Source: Mycobacterium sp. GA-1285
Lineage (GTDB): Bacteria > Actinomycetota > Actinomycetes > Mycobacteriales > Mycobacteriaceae
NCBI RefSeq assembly: GCF_001499905.1
Contig: NZ_LQIS01000008.1
Location: forward strand, 1-64,000
DNA: 64,000 nt
Reading direction: 5' to 3'
Part shown: positions 1 to 8,226 of the stretch, piece after piece
Layout of the letters: each line of letters opens with the position of its first letter
How positions within the stretch are numbered: the stretch's first letter is position 1
Notes under the pieces: generated by a model
What the model was told of the DNA's origin: nothing
Database searches by the model: none
The model's input: the letters and a program-made list of their open reading frames with translations, nothing else
Translations under genes and position numbers: made by a program

Positions 1-74
1 TCGAAGACTTCGGTGAGATGACCGCCGTGCCCGTCGATATCGGCTCCAACCACATCGCAGATGCCGCCCGCCGC
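1..74. repeat. Left arm of a 74-bp perfect inverted repeat
   Basis: Positions 1-74 are identical, base for base, to the reverse complement of 179-252. The match begins at the window edge, so the left arm may extend further out of view. It ends abruptly at position 75. The copied segment is internal coding sequence of the small gene at 113-364. Confidence 0.9.
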
Positions 75-92
75 CGCCGGCTTGAGGTTTGA
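3..92 (+). pseudogene. 3' fragment of a paralogue of the small gene at 113-364
   Basis: Reading from base 3, the + strand encodes EDFGEMTAVPVDIGSNHIAD followed by AARRRRLEV and a stop at 90-92. The first 24 residues are the same as the middle of the protein encoded on the opposite strand at 113-364. The two then diverge: this copy ends after a few residues, whereas the complete gene continues with WAVMLDEGT and a further stretch. It is therefore either the end of a second, rearranged copy whose start lies left of the window, or a broken duplicate. Its N-terminus cannot be seen. Confidence 0.55.
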
Positions 93-112
93 CCGGCTAG
101 GAGCGGTCGGAG

Positions 113-364
113 CTATTCGGGCGTGAGTTGATCGGAGTCGGCGAACAAGAGCGTGCCCTCGTCGAGCATTACCGCCCAGCGGCGGGCGGCATCTGCGATG
201 TGGTTGGAGCCGATATCGACGGGCACGGCGGTCATCTCACCGAAGTCTTCGACGATGACGCCGCGAGCCTCGGCGTCCGTGTCCGGGTTGACGCGGACAC
301 GGACGTCCACGGCCAACTCCGAGTCGTGGCCTTGCTCCCGATCGTCGACGCTTTGATCAGCCAC
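113..364 (-). CDS. Small conserved acidic protein of unknown function
   Basis: This 83-residue protein has an acidic N-terminus and a compact second half containing ARGVIVEDFGEM, HIADAARRW and TLLFADSDQL. Its look is that of the small conserved proteins common in mycobacteria, but I cannot name its family. The start chosen is GTG at 364, because an AGGAGG box lies five bases upstream. A TTG at 388 in the same frame lies upstream of that box and is less likely. No signal peptide, membrane segment or metal motif is visible. Its central codons are duplicated in inverted orientation at 1-74. Confidence 0.6.
   Translation of the reverse strand: MADQSVDDREQGHDSELAVDVRVRVNPDTDAEARGVIVEDFGEMTAVPVDIGSNHIADAARRWAVMLDEGTLLFADSDQLTPE
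179..252. repeat. Right arm of the 74-bp inverted repeat
   Basis: This is the reverse complement of bases 1-74 with no mismatch. It lies inside the coding sequence at 113-364. The spacer between the arms is 104 bp, so this may be the junction of an inverted duplication. Confidence 0.9.
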
Positions 365-388
365 CAATTCCTCCTGACGCCCCGTCAA

Positions 389-734
389 GATTTACGTGGA
401 GGTCAGTGAAACACGATCGCTCGCGAGCGGAGCACGGATTCGGAAAGTTCTCGGTTTGCGAACGGCCGCGTTCGCATGGTGACTGAGGCTCTGCGTCTGG
501 CGCGTTTCTAGTCAACGAAGACCGCATCACCGTCTGTTCACCGTCATCATTTCGGCGCCGTCGTGATCCGCCGAGTAGGTGTCGGCGATCGCTGCTCTGC
601 GACGATCGGAATCCCGTTCGTTGAAGACACACAGCAGGTTAAGCACTCGGCCCACACACGTCGCCGTGCACACGGCTTCGCATCGTCCGCTCTCGGGGAG
701 TGACAGGCCGCGGGATATGGAGGACGCTTACTCG
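389..734. other. Intergenic stretch with no convincing gene
   Basis: No supported gene is seen here. The stretch separates two divergent genes and should hold both promoters. A 12-bp perfect palindrome, CGCTCGCGAGCG, lies at 418-429. The in-frame upstream extension of the 735 gene (to ATG 579) is rich in Arg, Ser and His and does not resemble an LLM protein. Confidence 0.5.
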
Positions 735-1544
735 ATGACAACAGTTGGCTCCGGATTATTCCTGCCCCCGTTCGAGGAGCTCGCCGATCCGCTCACGGTG
801 GCACACTTGGCCGCCGAGGCCGAAGAAGCGGGTTGGACTGGTGTATTCGTATGGGACCACCTGCGATGGTGCGAACCGATATCGGCGATCGCAGACCCGT
901 GGATCACGCTGGCGGCGATGGCGACAGTCACCTCCCGCATTCGGCTCGGCCCGATGGTGACGCCACTTGCCCGGCGCCGACCGGCGAAGGTCGCAAAGGA
1001 AACCGCGTCTCTTGACCGCCTCAGTTCAGGTCGCCTGACACTCGGTGTGGGCCTGGGCAGTGACGCATACGGTGTCGAATACACCAAGACCGGTGAAGAG
1101 ATCGACGACCGTGAGCGCGCCGCCATGCTCGATGAATCCCTCGAGGTGATCACCCGCGCCTGGACAGGCGAAGAGGTCGTTCACCGGGGCAAGCACTACA
1201 CCGTCGACGGAGTGTGCTTCCTACCGCGACCGGTCCAACAACCGCGGATCCCGATATGGGTGGCAGGACTGATCCACAACCGTCGGCCGCGGCGCCGCGC
1301 CGCGCGCTACGACGGTTATTTTCCGGTATTCCTGGAGACTCCCGACCAGGTGGCCGATGCGGTCGCCGATATCAATGCGCTCGGACCGAGAGACGACTTC
1401 GATTTCGTAGTTCCCTTGTCGCCTGGGACGGATCCGGCCCCGTACATCGCGGCGGGGGCGACATGGTGGGTCGTGGAATTTCCCTGGGCGTCGACAACCG
1501 TGGACTTGGTCCGGGGAGTGATCCGTGAGGGACCTTTGAGGTGA
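735..1544 (+). CDS. LLM-class (luciferase-like, probably F420-dependent) oxidoreductase
   Basis: This 269-residue protein has the LLM TIM-barrel pattern: GLFLPPFEELADP at the start, then EAGWTGVFVWDHL, RIRLGPMVTPLARRRPAKVAKET, LSSGRLTLGVGLGSD and PRIPIWVAGL. In mycobacteria such proteins usually transfer hydride with F420 or flavin, but the cofactor cannot be settled here. The start is ATG 735, because a GGAGGA box lies ten bases upstream. It stands alone and converges on the TDO-like gene at 1564. The length is slightly short for the family, mostly through a compact C-terminus. The substrate is unknown. Confidence 0.85.
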   Translation: MTTVGSGLFLPPFEELADPLTVAHLAAEAEEAGWTGVFVWDHLRWCEPISAIADPWITLAAMATVTSRIRLGPMVTPLARRRPAKVAKETASLDRLSSGRLTLGVGLGSDAYGVEYTKTGEEIDDRERAAMLDESLEVITRAWTGEEVVHRGKHYTVDGVCFLPRPVQQPRIPIWVAGLIHNRRPRRRAARYDGYFPVFLETPDQVADAVADINALGPRDDFDFVVPLSPGTDPAPYIAAGATWWVVEFPWASTTVDLVRGVIREGPLR

Positions 1545-1563
1545 CTGGCCGGCCACCCACGGC

Positions 1564-2922
1564 TCAACTGGCCTTCGAGTCTTCCAAGTAGTCGGCAAGC
1601 CGCCAGAAGAGCCGATTGTCCAAGCACTTGCGAAGGTACGGAACGCCTTCGGTGTAACCGGAGCCGTGAGCCTCACCGAGCATCCGCGCGGCAAGTGAGT
1701 GATGGGTGGCCTTCCATCGCTGATGTCCGCCCTCGAGCTTGTTCAGCGCGGAGTCAAGGACGCTCCACTCGTCAGCCGTGAATGCGCCGTCGCGACGGGC
1801 ATCGAGATAGGCCTGCGAAAAATCGTCGTGGCCTGCCATCGCATCGGACTGCACCGCGGGCACGTTGGTGAAGGCGTCTGACTGAAGGCGTTCGGCCGAC
1901 GGTGCGCCGCAGGCGATTTCGAAGCGCTTGTACTGTTCGGACTGGATCGCACTGGCACCCTGCGTGAACTCGCGGAAGGCGTGGAAATGCTCCGGGCGCA
2001 TCGTGGCGACCAGTCGGAAGAGCATCGCCGCCCGCGGGTAGACCTTATTCGCATGCTCCAGGCTGGACACCGCGTTCTCGAAACAACCATCGCGAAGGGC
2101 CGCCGTCGCCGCGCGCAGATCCGCGGCCAGCGTGGTGAAAACAACTTCGTGGGCCTGCAAGGACCGCATGAAGAAGTATTCGTCGTGGGCGACGTACACC
2201 GGCGCAATGGTCATATCGAACCATTTACCGGCCTGCGTTTCGGGAACGGCCGGCAAGGCTTCGAGCACCTCGGCGGGGCTCGGGTCGCGGCCGCCGTCAT
2301 TGCTGATTGTGTCCCGGAAGCTCGCCAGGAAGCGCAGAGCGTGGGTGATTCGTTTACGCGACGTCGACGGGTCCGGACTGTCACCATTGGGTTCTTCCGC
2401 GGCTGCGGTTTCGAATCTGACGACGTCTGCCATCAAGAGGGCCGACATGCGCTCAGGGTCGAGACCCGACGGCGCATCGGCGATGATCTTCTCCAGCAGC
2501 GGTAGTGCGAGGTATGTGCGGTTGTAGTAACGGCCTTCGAACTTGTCGAGCATGCTGTAGAGGAACCCGTCGAGAAAAGCATCGCACGTGCCATACTGAC
2601 GCCTGATTTCGGTCAGTCGCAACAAGATTGGAACCGAAAGGAAGTGTTTCCCAACGGCACGAACATGATCGGAGATGAGCTTCGCCAGGGTCAAGCTGTC
2701 GGGCGTGTCGCTCGCCGACCAACGATCGATCGCGTCGATCACAGGCTGATCGCGCCACAAGTCGGCAGGCGATCTCACCGTGGGGGCGATCGAGCCGTCC
2801 GACTCCATGGGGGCTTTTACCGCGAACGGGCACTTGACCGCCTTCGGCTGCGACAAGGCTGCGCCGGTGCCCCGCTTGAGTGAGGGTCGCGTGGCAGTGG
2901 GTGCTTGTTCGCGGGTGACCAT
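1564..2922 (-). CDS. Tryptophan 2,3-dioxygenase-like heme protein with N-terminal helical extension
   Basis: The second half of this 452-residue protein carries the TDO pattern: HDEYFF at 246-251, [16 protein letters not shown] at 316-331, RWKATHH around 402-408 and GVPYL at 426-430. His407, in the W-x3-H context, matches the heme-ligand position. In the ungapped motif HDE-x6-HQ-x2-E of ordinary TDOs, the active-site histidine position is Leu255 here, so normal tryptophan oxygenation is doubtful. Residues 1-230 are a mostly helical extension of unknown role. The ATG has a good AAGGAG box. Known family members include catabolic TDOs and biosynthetic relatives. No kynurenine-pathway genes lie nearby. 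Confidence 0.75.
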   Translation of the reverse strand: MVTREQAPTATRPSLKRGTGAALSQPKAVKCPFAVKAPMESDGSIAPTVRSPADLWRDQPVIDAIDRWSASDTPDSLTLAKLISDHVRAVGKHFLSVPILLRLTEIRRQYGTCDAFLDGFLYSMLDKFEGRYYNRTYLALPLLEKIIADAPSGLDPERMSALLMADVVRFETAAAEEPNGDSPDPSTSRKRITHALRFLASFRDTISNDGGRDPSPAEVLEALPAVPETQAGKWFDMTIAPVYVAHDEYFFMRSLQAHEVVFTTLAADLRAATAALRDGCFENAVSSLEHANKVYPRAAMLFRLVATMRPEHFHAFREFTQGASAIQSEQYKRFEIACGAPSAERLQSDAFTNVPAVQSDAMAGHDDFSQAYLDARRDGAFTADEWSVLDSALNKLEGGHQRWKATHHSLAARMLGEAHGSGYTEGVPYLRKCLDNRLFWRLADYLEDSKAS

Positions 2923-3328
2923 CTCTGCTCCTTGTCGTTAGTTCCTGCGGCCTTCGGCCGAACAAGGGGTTCAAGGAGAATCTTCGAATTTCCGCGGGCG
3001 CACCGTAATCGCCGCGGGGCTGTACTTCGGTCACAAATGGGAAGGGTTTCCTGTCCGATCGGTAAGCAGCCGACGGCGTACCCCCGGCCGTCGACCACCC
3101 GCTGGACCCTTTCCGCTCCCACGGGTGCTTCTTGCCCTCTTGACGGTTGATTTCTTCGAGGCTGAAAAACGTCCAGTTCACTTCGAGGCGGTCAGGTCTC
3201 GGACCTCGCAGTTCCTCAGCGAAGTCCGGAAGTCGACAAAAGCCGGGCGGCTTGTCAGACCTGAACCCGAGGCAATGTCCGCCTACGATCTTGCCGCGGT
3301 GTGGAAGGTCACTGTTGAGTGCCGCGCC

Positions 3329-3352
3329 ACCCAGCCCAACCTCCGGCTGGGT
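3329..3352. terminator. Hairpin, possible terminator
   Basis: ACCCAGCC at 3329-3336 and GGCTGGGT at 3345-3352 form a perfect 8-bp stem with an 8-base loop. There is no T-tract, which is common for mycobacterial terminator-like hairpins. Its role in this gene-poor region is uncertain. Confidence 0.35.
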
Positions 3353-3722
3353 CAGAGCTCGTAGCCGCAGAAATCACCCTGTCGGTAGCCTCTATGAATT
3401 CCAAATTGGTGGGGGAAGGGATCAGCCTCGGCTAGCGCTGCTGTTAGAGCGATGGCGCAGCCCGCAAGCGTCGTCACCGCTGCTTGCTGCCAATCCGTGG
3501 TCTCGTTCGACATCTTTGACGTTTCAGCGAGGCTCACCGCGGACCGCCTAGTGCGGGACGGCGGACTTCAGCTCGCGCGGAGGGCGCCAGCCGACGCTGC
3601 CCGGTGTACCGATCGCAACCCGCACACCCACCCGGTTGCACGTCCCGGTCCGCCACGCGGCAGCGCGCACTGCTGCTGAGGACGGAGCGATGGTGCACAC
3701 GTCATCCCCGGCACCCCACACA

Positions 3723-3739
3723 CGTCGGCTGAGCCGACG
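3723..3739. repeat. 17-bp palindrome with a single central base
   Basis: CGTCGGCT, a central G, then AGCCGACG make a perfect inverted repeat about 100 bases beyond the stop of the hydrolase gene at 3842. It may act as a terminator for that minus-strand unit or as a protein site. Confidence 0.4.
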
Positions 3740-3841
3740 CAGCACCCATACCCACGCAACACCCAGGCCTTGTCTTCTGTCGTTGAGGGAGCCGCGGTGA
3801 CGGATTCGGAGACACTTACTGACATTCGGCATCGGTGGCAC

Positions 3842-4630
3842 TCAGATGGCATCGCAGAAGTCGGCAATCAGCGCGGTGATCTCCTCGGCCTGTTCGATCT
3901 GCGGGAAGTGGCCAGCACCGGGCAACACCACAGCGGTGGCCTGTGGCACATGCGCGAGGACCAGATCAATCCAGGCTGAACTCTGTCCCGATTCGAGCGA
4001 GACACGCTCGCGTGCCGCGTCGAGTGTCGTGCATTGAATCGCCAGCAGCGGAAGGCGCACAGAGTCGAGTGCCCTCTCCACCTCCCCGGCATCCCAACCG
4101 GCCAGGCTTTTCAGCAGCGTCCTGCCGAAGGGCGCGGGAAAGCCACGCCCTCGATCGACGATCCGGTTCGCCAGAACGGGATCGCTCGACGCGACGAACA
4201 TCGATTCGAAAAACCGCTTCATGAATCGCCCGTAGCCATCCCCGGTGAGTTCATCGGACATGGCCCGCTCGGCGACTGCGGGATCACCCTCGGCGATCCG
4301 GCTGCCGTCGACGAGTACGAGCCCGGCCACGGCGCCGGGCTGTAACCGGTACGCCTGAAGAGCGACGCGACAACCCATGCTGTGGCCCACGACGATCGCC
4401 GGTGGCAGCGACATCTCCACCACGGCTCGGGCTACCGCAGCGCCATACGCCTCGACCGTGCAGTCCGCCGGTGCGCCCGGTACGGAACTGTGCCCGGGCA
4501 GTTCGCATACGACAACGGTGGTCCTTTCCTCGAACCAGTCGACCTGGGCCTGCCAGTCCGTGGCATCGCAGGCAAGGCCGTGCACGAAGACCAAGGGTGG
4601 GCCACCAGAGCCGGTTCGTGTCACTCTCAT
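3842..4630 (-). CDS. Alpha/beta-hydrolase
   Basis: This 262-residue hydrolase begins MRVTRTGSGGPPLVFVHGLA, giving the oxyanion HG motif. The nucleophile elbow is GHSMG and the catalytic His lies in GAGHFPQIEQ near the C-terminus. The acid is probably the Asp in the strand around QCTTLD. A helical cap lies between the elbow and the acid. The start is ATG 4630, with GGAG eight bases upstream; the longer reading from 4705 would overlap the SDR stop and adds an atypical leader. It follows the SDR by 74 bases, so the two are probably cotranscribed. Esters or C-C bonds are possible targets; the substrate is unknown. Confidence 0.85.
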   Translation of the reverse strand: MRVTRTGSGGPPLVFVHGLACDATDWQAQVDWFEERTTVVVCELPGHSSVPGAPADCTVEAYGAAVARAVVEMSLPPAIVVGHSMGCRVALQAYRLQPGAVAGLVLVDGSRIAEGDPAVAERAMSDELTGDGYGRFMKRFFESMFVASSDPVLANRIVDRGRGFPAPFGRTLLKSLAGWDAGEVERALDSVRLPLLAIQCTTLDAARERVSLESGQSSAWIDLVLAHVPQATAVVLPGAGHFPQIEQAEEITALIADFCDAI

Positions 4631-4704
4631 CCTCGGAGCTCCTTTGCTCGAGCGGAGGTGCCTGCTCCATCGATATCGATGCGCGTCTGACGGGGTGTCG
4701 AACA

Positions 4705-5478
4705 CTATTGCGCTAGGTATCCCCCATCTACGGGTAGCACGGCACCGGTGATGAACGAAGCGTCGTCGGAGGCGAGGAAGGCGATGGCGCTGGCGACTTC
4801 GGCCGGTTCGCCGATACGGCCGATCGGGTGCATGCGCTCGATTGCCGCCAGATACTCCGAGCCACCCGGCTCATCTGGAAGCTGTTTGACTCGCTCGGTT
4901 CGAATCGTCCCGGGGGCAACGGCATTGACTCTGATCCCCCGGTCGGCCCACTCGACCGCCAGGTGCTTGGTCATGCCCGTTGCGATGAACTTGGCGGGCC
5001 CGTACGCGGCCTGTCGCTTCTGGCCTGCCATTCCAGAGATCGAAGACAGGCAGACGATGGCTCCACCCCCGGTGGGCAGCATTACCTCGATCGCGAACTT
5101 GCACGTCAGGAACATCCCACGCCCATCGATCGCCATCACCTCGTCCCAGTCGGCGGCGGAGACCTCCAGCGCATCGCCGAGCGGGATGATCCCGGCGTTG
5201 GCGACAAGCACGTCGAGCCGTCCGTAACTCTCGGTCGAGGCCCTTATCATCCGCTCCGCATCGTCGGTGACCGAGACGTCACCGACGACTGTCTCGACTT
5301 CCGCTCCGGCGTGCCGCAGTTCTTCGGCGAGTTCAATCAGCGGCTCGCTCCGAATGTCGGTCACGACCAAACGTGCTCCCTCGCGCGCGAAACGCACGGC
5401 CGTCGCCCGTCCGATGCCGAACGCCGCCCCGGTGATCACAGCGGTCTTCCCGTGGAGACGCCCAACTTCATGGGTCAC
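4705..5478 (-). CDS. Short-chain dehydrogenase/reductase (SDR)
   Basis: This classical SDR of 257 residues carries GAAFGIG for the dinucleotide, NAGI, CLSSISG with the catalytic Ser, AYGPAKF with Tyr-x3-Lys, and ends in GAVLPVDGGYLAQ. VVTDI, with an acidic residue after strand 2, points to NAD(H). The start is placed at GTG 5478, where the conserved sequence begins; the reading frame runs upstream to 5703 but that part is an Arg-rich, unconserved leader. It lies between a TetR gene and an alpha/beta-hydrolase on the same strand. It probably oxidises a secondary alcohol. Confidence 0.85.
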   Translation of the reverse strand: MTHEVGRLHGKTAVITGAAFGIGRATAVRFAREGARLVVTDIRSEPLIELAEELRHAGAEVETVVGDVSVTDDAERMIRASTESYGRLDVLVANAGIIPLGDALEVSAADWDEVMAIDGRGMFLTCKFAIEVMLPTGGGAIVCLSSISGMAGQKRQAAYGPAKFIATGMTKHLAVEWADRGIRVNAVAPGTIRTERVKQLPDEPGGSEYLAAIERMHPIGRIGEPAEVASAIAFLASDDASFITGAVLPVDGGYLAQ

Positions 5479-5735
5479 AGCTTGGCCATCGCCTTGGTCA
5501 ACAACGTTACGAGCCTCCCTTGTGCGCCGACGTTGCCGACGCGATAGACGTGAACCCGACCGAGCGGTCGCGCGATCTGAAACGGAAATCCGTAGCGAGA
5601 CACCGCGATCGGGACAGTCGCCTCGGGCTGGACGCGCACAGCCTATGTCCATGCGCACGAGGTGCCGGGGGGAACGGTCAAATTGGGCCTCGGATGTTGT
5701 CATGCCGCCGACTGCGATGGCGGTTCGCTGCGAGG

Positions 5736-6290
5736 CTAGGCGCCGTCACGATAGGGCGGACCGAGGAATCGTTGCAGCATCCGGTACTCGGCGGCGGAAT
5801 CCTTCATGGGCCAGGTCAGCAGTGCCAAGAAGACACGAATCAGCCATTGCTGCGCGAGGGGGTCGGGCTCCTCTTGTCCGAGCATCTCGCCGGCAAACTG
5901 CGCGACGACGTCGGACGTCGGCAGCCATTCACTTTCGACGAGCGGATGGGCGGACCGGAGGGCCTTGGTCAACGGGTCGGACCGGACGTGCTCCAAAGCC
6001 AACGCCGTCGCCTCCACCACCCGCTCGGCACCGGTGAGTCCGCGGATGGCTTCGCGCACTGTTTTGACCGTGCGGGCCGCGTGGATAGCCACGACGGCGT
6101 CGCGGATCGCGGTCTTGCCACCGGCGTGCCGGTAAATCGTGGCGGGTGAGCAGTGCACTTTCGCAGCTAGCGCGTCGATGGTGAACGCCTCCCATCCCTG
6201 ACGGGCGATCAGTTCGGCGGCGGCGGCGTGTATGCGTTTCGTCGCCTCGGACGCTCGATCTCGACCGACCAGCCAATCAGTACCAGCCAC
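5736..6290 (-). CDS. TetR-family regulator
   Basis: This 184-residue regulator has an N-terminal TetR helix-turn-helix (RIHAAAAELIARQGWEAFTIDALAAKVHCSPATIYRHAGGKTA, residues about 19-60) and a C-terminal ligand domain that I cannot assign to a subfamily. It faces away from the P450 at 6419, so it most likely controls that gene, itself, or the SDR and hydrolase downstream of it. The 128-bp divergent gap has no clean long palindrome. The TGTTC repeat element common in the core region was not found in this gap. Confidence 0.85.
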   Translation of the reverse strand: MAGTDWLVGRDRASEATKRIHAAAAELIARQGWEAFTIDALAAKVHCSPATIYRHAGGKTAIRDAVVAIHAARTVKTVREAIRGLTGAERVVEATALALEHVRSDPLTKALRSAHPLVESEWLPTSDVVAQFAGEMLGQEEPDPLAQQWLIRVFLALLTWPMKDSAAEYRMLQRFLGPPYRDGA

Positions 6291-6418
6291 CGCACGCGTC
6301 TCCTCTCGCCGACAGCCTTCAAGCTCCTGTCTCTCAGGATGAGAAGAACAGCCCCGACTCTCTCACGGAATGCCGCAGATGAGGGCCCATTCGCGAGAAG
6401 GCCACGTCCGGCGGCGCG

Positions 6419-7699
6419 ATGAGAAGCATTTCAACCTCGTCCGGCGGCATTGACGAGCGCGATCAGGAGGCCAACGCTGGGACCGTGGCGATCTTGGATG
6501 ACCCTGCTCAGTTCTTCGGATTTGACGGCATACAGGATCCGTACCCGCTCTACGAACGTATGCAGTCAGAAGCACCGGTGCACCGCATCGGCGGGTCCGA
6601 TTTCTATGTGGTCTGCGGCTGGGACGCGCTCGTCGAGGCGACGAACCGGGTGAAGGATTTCTCCTCGAATCTCACCGCGACCGTGGTGTACGACCACAGC
6701 GGCGCGGTGAACCCGTTTCCCATGATGCCGCTCGGCGACCCGTCGCACGCGCTCGCCACCGCAGACGATCCCGCGCACGCCGTGCATCGCAAGATTCTGT
6801 TGCCGCACCTGTCGGCTAAACGAGTTCAGGTGATCGAGGAGTTCGCGGAGGAGACAGCGCACCAGCTGTGGACGGAGTCGGTGAACGACGGGCGAATCGA
6901 ATGGATGAGCGCCATAGCCAACCGGCTTCCGATGAAGGTGGTCGCTCAGCTGCTCGGCTTGCCCCACGACGATGTGGACAAACTCATCAGGCTGGGCTAC
7001 GCCACCACCACGCTGCTCGACGGGATCGTCACCCCGGAACAACTCGAAGCCGCCGGTCTGGCGGCAATGGAACTGGGCGGCTACGTTCTGGAACATTTCG
7101 AAGCGGCGGCCATCGATCCGCAACCGGGACTGATCAGTGATCTCGCTGCGCGCTGCGCGTCCGGTGAGGTGGAACAGCCGGTCGCCTTGAGCATCATGCT
7201 CACGCTCTTCAGCGCCGCCGGGGAATCCACGGCCTCGCTGCTCGGCAGCGCCGCATGGATTCTCGTCAGCCGACCGGACATCCAGAAGCAGGTCCGTGAA
7301 GATCGTGACCTCCTGATGCCCTTCATCGAGGAGACGCTGCGCTACGAACCTCCATTCCGTGGCCACTACCGCCACGTGCTGCACGACACCACGCTGGGCG
7401 GCGTCGACCTCCCCGCAAACTCACATCTGCTGCTGCTGTGGGGCGCAGCCAATCGCGATGCCGCACATTTCGATTCACCGCACGAGTTCCGGCTCGACCG
7501 CGGCAGCGGCAAGGGGCACGTCACATTCGGCAAGGGTGCTCATTTCTGCGTGGGCGCAGCGCTTGCCAGGCTGGAGGCCCGGATCGTCCTGCGCATGCTG
7601 CTTGACCGGACCGAATGGATCGAGGCTGTCGACGTCGGCGATTGGCTGACCAGCATCCTGGTCCGCAGATTGGAACGTCTGGAACTGGCAGTCCAATGA
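6419..7699 (+). CDS. Cytochrome P450
   Basis: All P450 landmarks are present in 426 residues: the I-helix oxygen motif AAGEST (266-271), ExxR in EETLR (304-308) and the heme loop FGKGAHFCVG with Cys377. It is soluble, with no membrane anchor, as is typical of bacterial class I P450s that take electrons from a ferredoxin. The HYRHVLHDTTLGG region after ExxR resembles P450s acting on lipid or terpenoid substrates. The start at ATG 6419 lacks a clear ribosome site; a GTG at 6485 is an alternative. It is divergent from the TetR at 5736. Confidence 0.9.
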   Translation: MRSISTSSGGIDERDQEANAGTVAILDDPAQFFGFDGIQDPYPLYERMQSEAPVHRIGGSDFYVVCGWDALVEATNRVKDFSSNLTATVVYDHSGAVNPFPMMPLGDPSHALATADDPAHAVHRKILLPHLSAKRVQVIEEFAEETAHQLWTESVNDGRIEWMSAIANRLPMKVVAQLLGLPHDDVDKLIRLGYATTTLLDGIVTPEQLEAAGLAAMELGGYVLEHFEAAAIDPQPGLISDLAARCASGEVEQPVALSIMLTLFSAAGESTASLLGSAAWILVSRPDIQKQVREDRDLLMPFIEETLRYEPPFRGHYRHVLHDTTLGGVDLPANSHLLLLWGAANRDAAHFDSPHEFRLDRGSGKGHVTFGKGAHFCVGAALARLEARIVLRMLLDRTEWIEAVDVGDWLTSILVRRLERLELAVQ

Positions 7700-7704
7700 T
7701 TCGG

Positions 7705-7720
7705 TTCGGCTCAAGCCGAA
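7705..7720. terminator. Hairpin between convergent genes
   Basis: TTCGGC, TCAA loop, then GCCGAA form a compact stem in the 51-bp gap between the stops of the P450 (7699) and the SnoaL-like gene (7751). The position suggests a bidirectional terminator. No T-tract is present. Confidence 0.5.
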
Positions 7721-7750
7721 TCCCGCGCAGGATGCAGGCGAGATCACTGA

Positions 7751-8161
7751 TCAGTCGACGTCGATGAGTAGGTGGGTGAGCCGAAGCTCCGCGATACGCC
7801 ATTCTCCGTCGCGTCGGACCCATCGGTCATGGTAATGACCGTACGCAGTCAACCCGGTCCCGTTGTTCCACTTCACTCGCTCTTGAGCCGCCCAGATCAC
7901 ATGGGCCCCATCGCCGTCGAGGTGAAACTCCGGGCTGTGCACCTGGTGGACCGTGACCGCATCTGTCACAGACGCCTGCACTGCCGCAAGCGTGGCGTCG
8001 CGTCCGATGATCGCCGGCACTTCATCGCCGCCGCCTAGATCGAACACGATGTCTTCGGTCATCAGCTCAGCCAATCCGGCCCAGTCCTTGGTGTCCATCA
8101 GCCGGCAGTATCTCGATTTGGCCTGCTCCAGTTCGAAACAAGCCTGTAGATCAATTTGCAA
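7751..8161 (-). CDS. SnoaL-like / NTF2-fold small protein
   Basis: This 136-residue protein has the SnoaL_4 layout: CFELEQAKSRYCRLMDTKDWAGLAELMTEDIVFD at the start and GHYHDRWVRRDGEWRIAELRLTHL at the end. The fold is a cone-shaped alpha+beta barrel used by ketosteroid-isomerase-like enzymes and cyclases. The start is TTG 8161, with AGAGGAG five bases upstream; an ATG at 8203 in frame lies upstream of that box. It is last in the SDR/Rieske/OB-fold/Ltp unit. Three other SnoaL proteins in the window also lie beside CoA or SDR genes, suggesting isomerase, dehydratase or accessory roles. Confidence 0.75.
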   Translation of the reverse strand: MQIDLQACFELEQAKSRYCRLMDTKDWAGLAELMTEDIVFDLGGGDEVPAIIGRDATLAAVQASVTDAVTVHQVHSPEFHLDGDGAHVIWAAQERVKWNNGTGLTAYGHYHDRWVRRDGEWRIAELRLTHLLIDVD

Positions 8162-8226
8162 AGTGGCTCCTCTACGTTGACGGAACTCCTCAGGCCGGTC
8201 CAAGCACGCGCCAATGTCCTGCGCAC

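Larger units (their letters stand above)
2923..3841. other. 0.9-kb gene-poor region
   Basis: No gene can be supported in these 919 bases. ORFs of 60-130 codons occur on both strands but lack recognisable domains and good ribosome sites. The region separates two minus-strand genes and should carry the promoter of the TDO-like gene. It contains two strong inverted repeats, listed separately. It could be the scar of a lost gene. Confidence 0.5.

Noticed and set aside
3352..3537. 61-codon minus-strand ORF with a hydrophobic stretch (TLAGCAIALTAALAEA)
   Set aside because: It looks a little like a signal peptide, but has no good ribosome site, no mature domain and no context.
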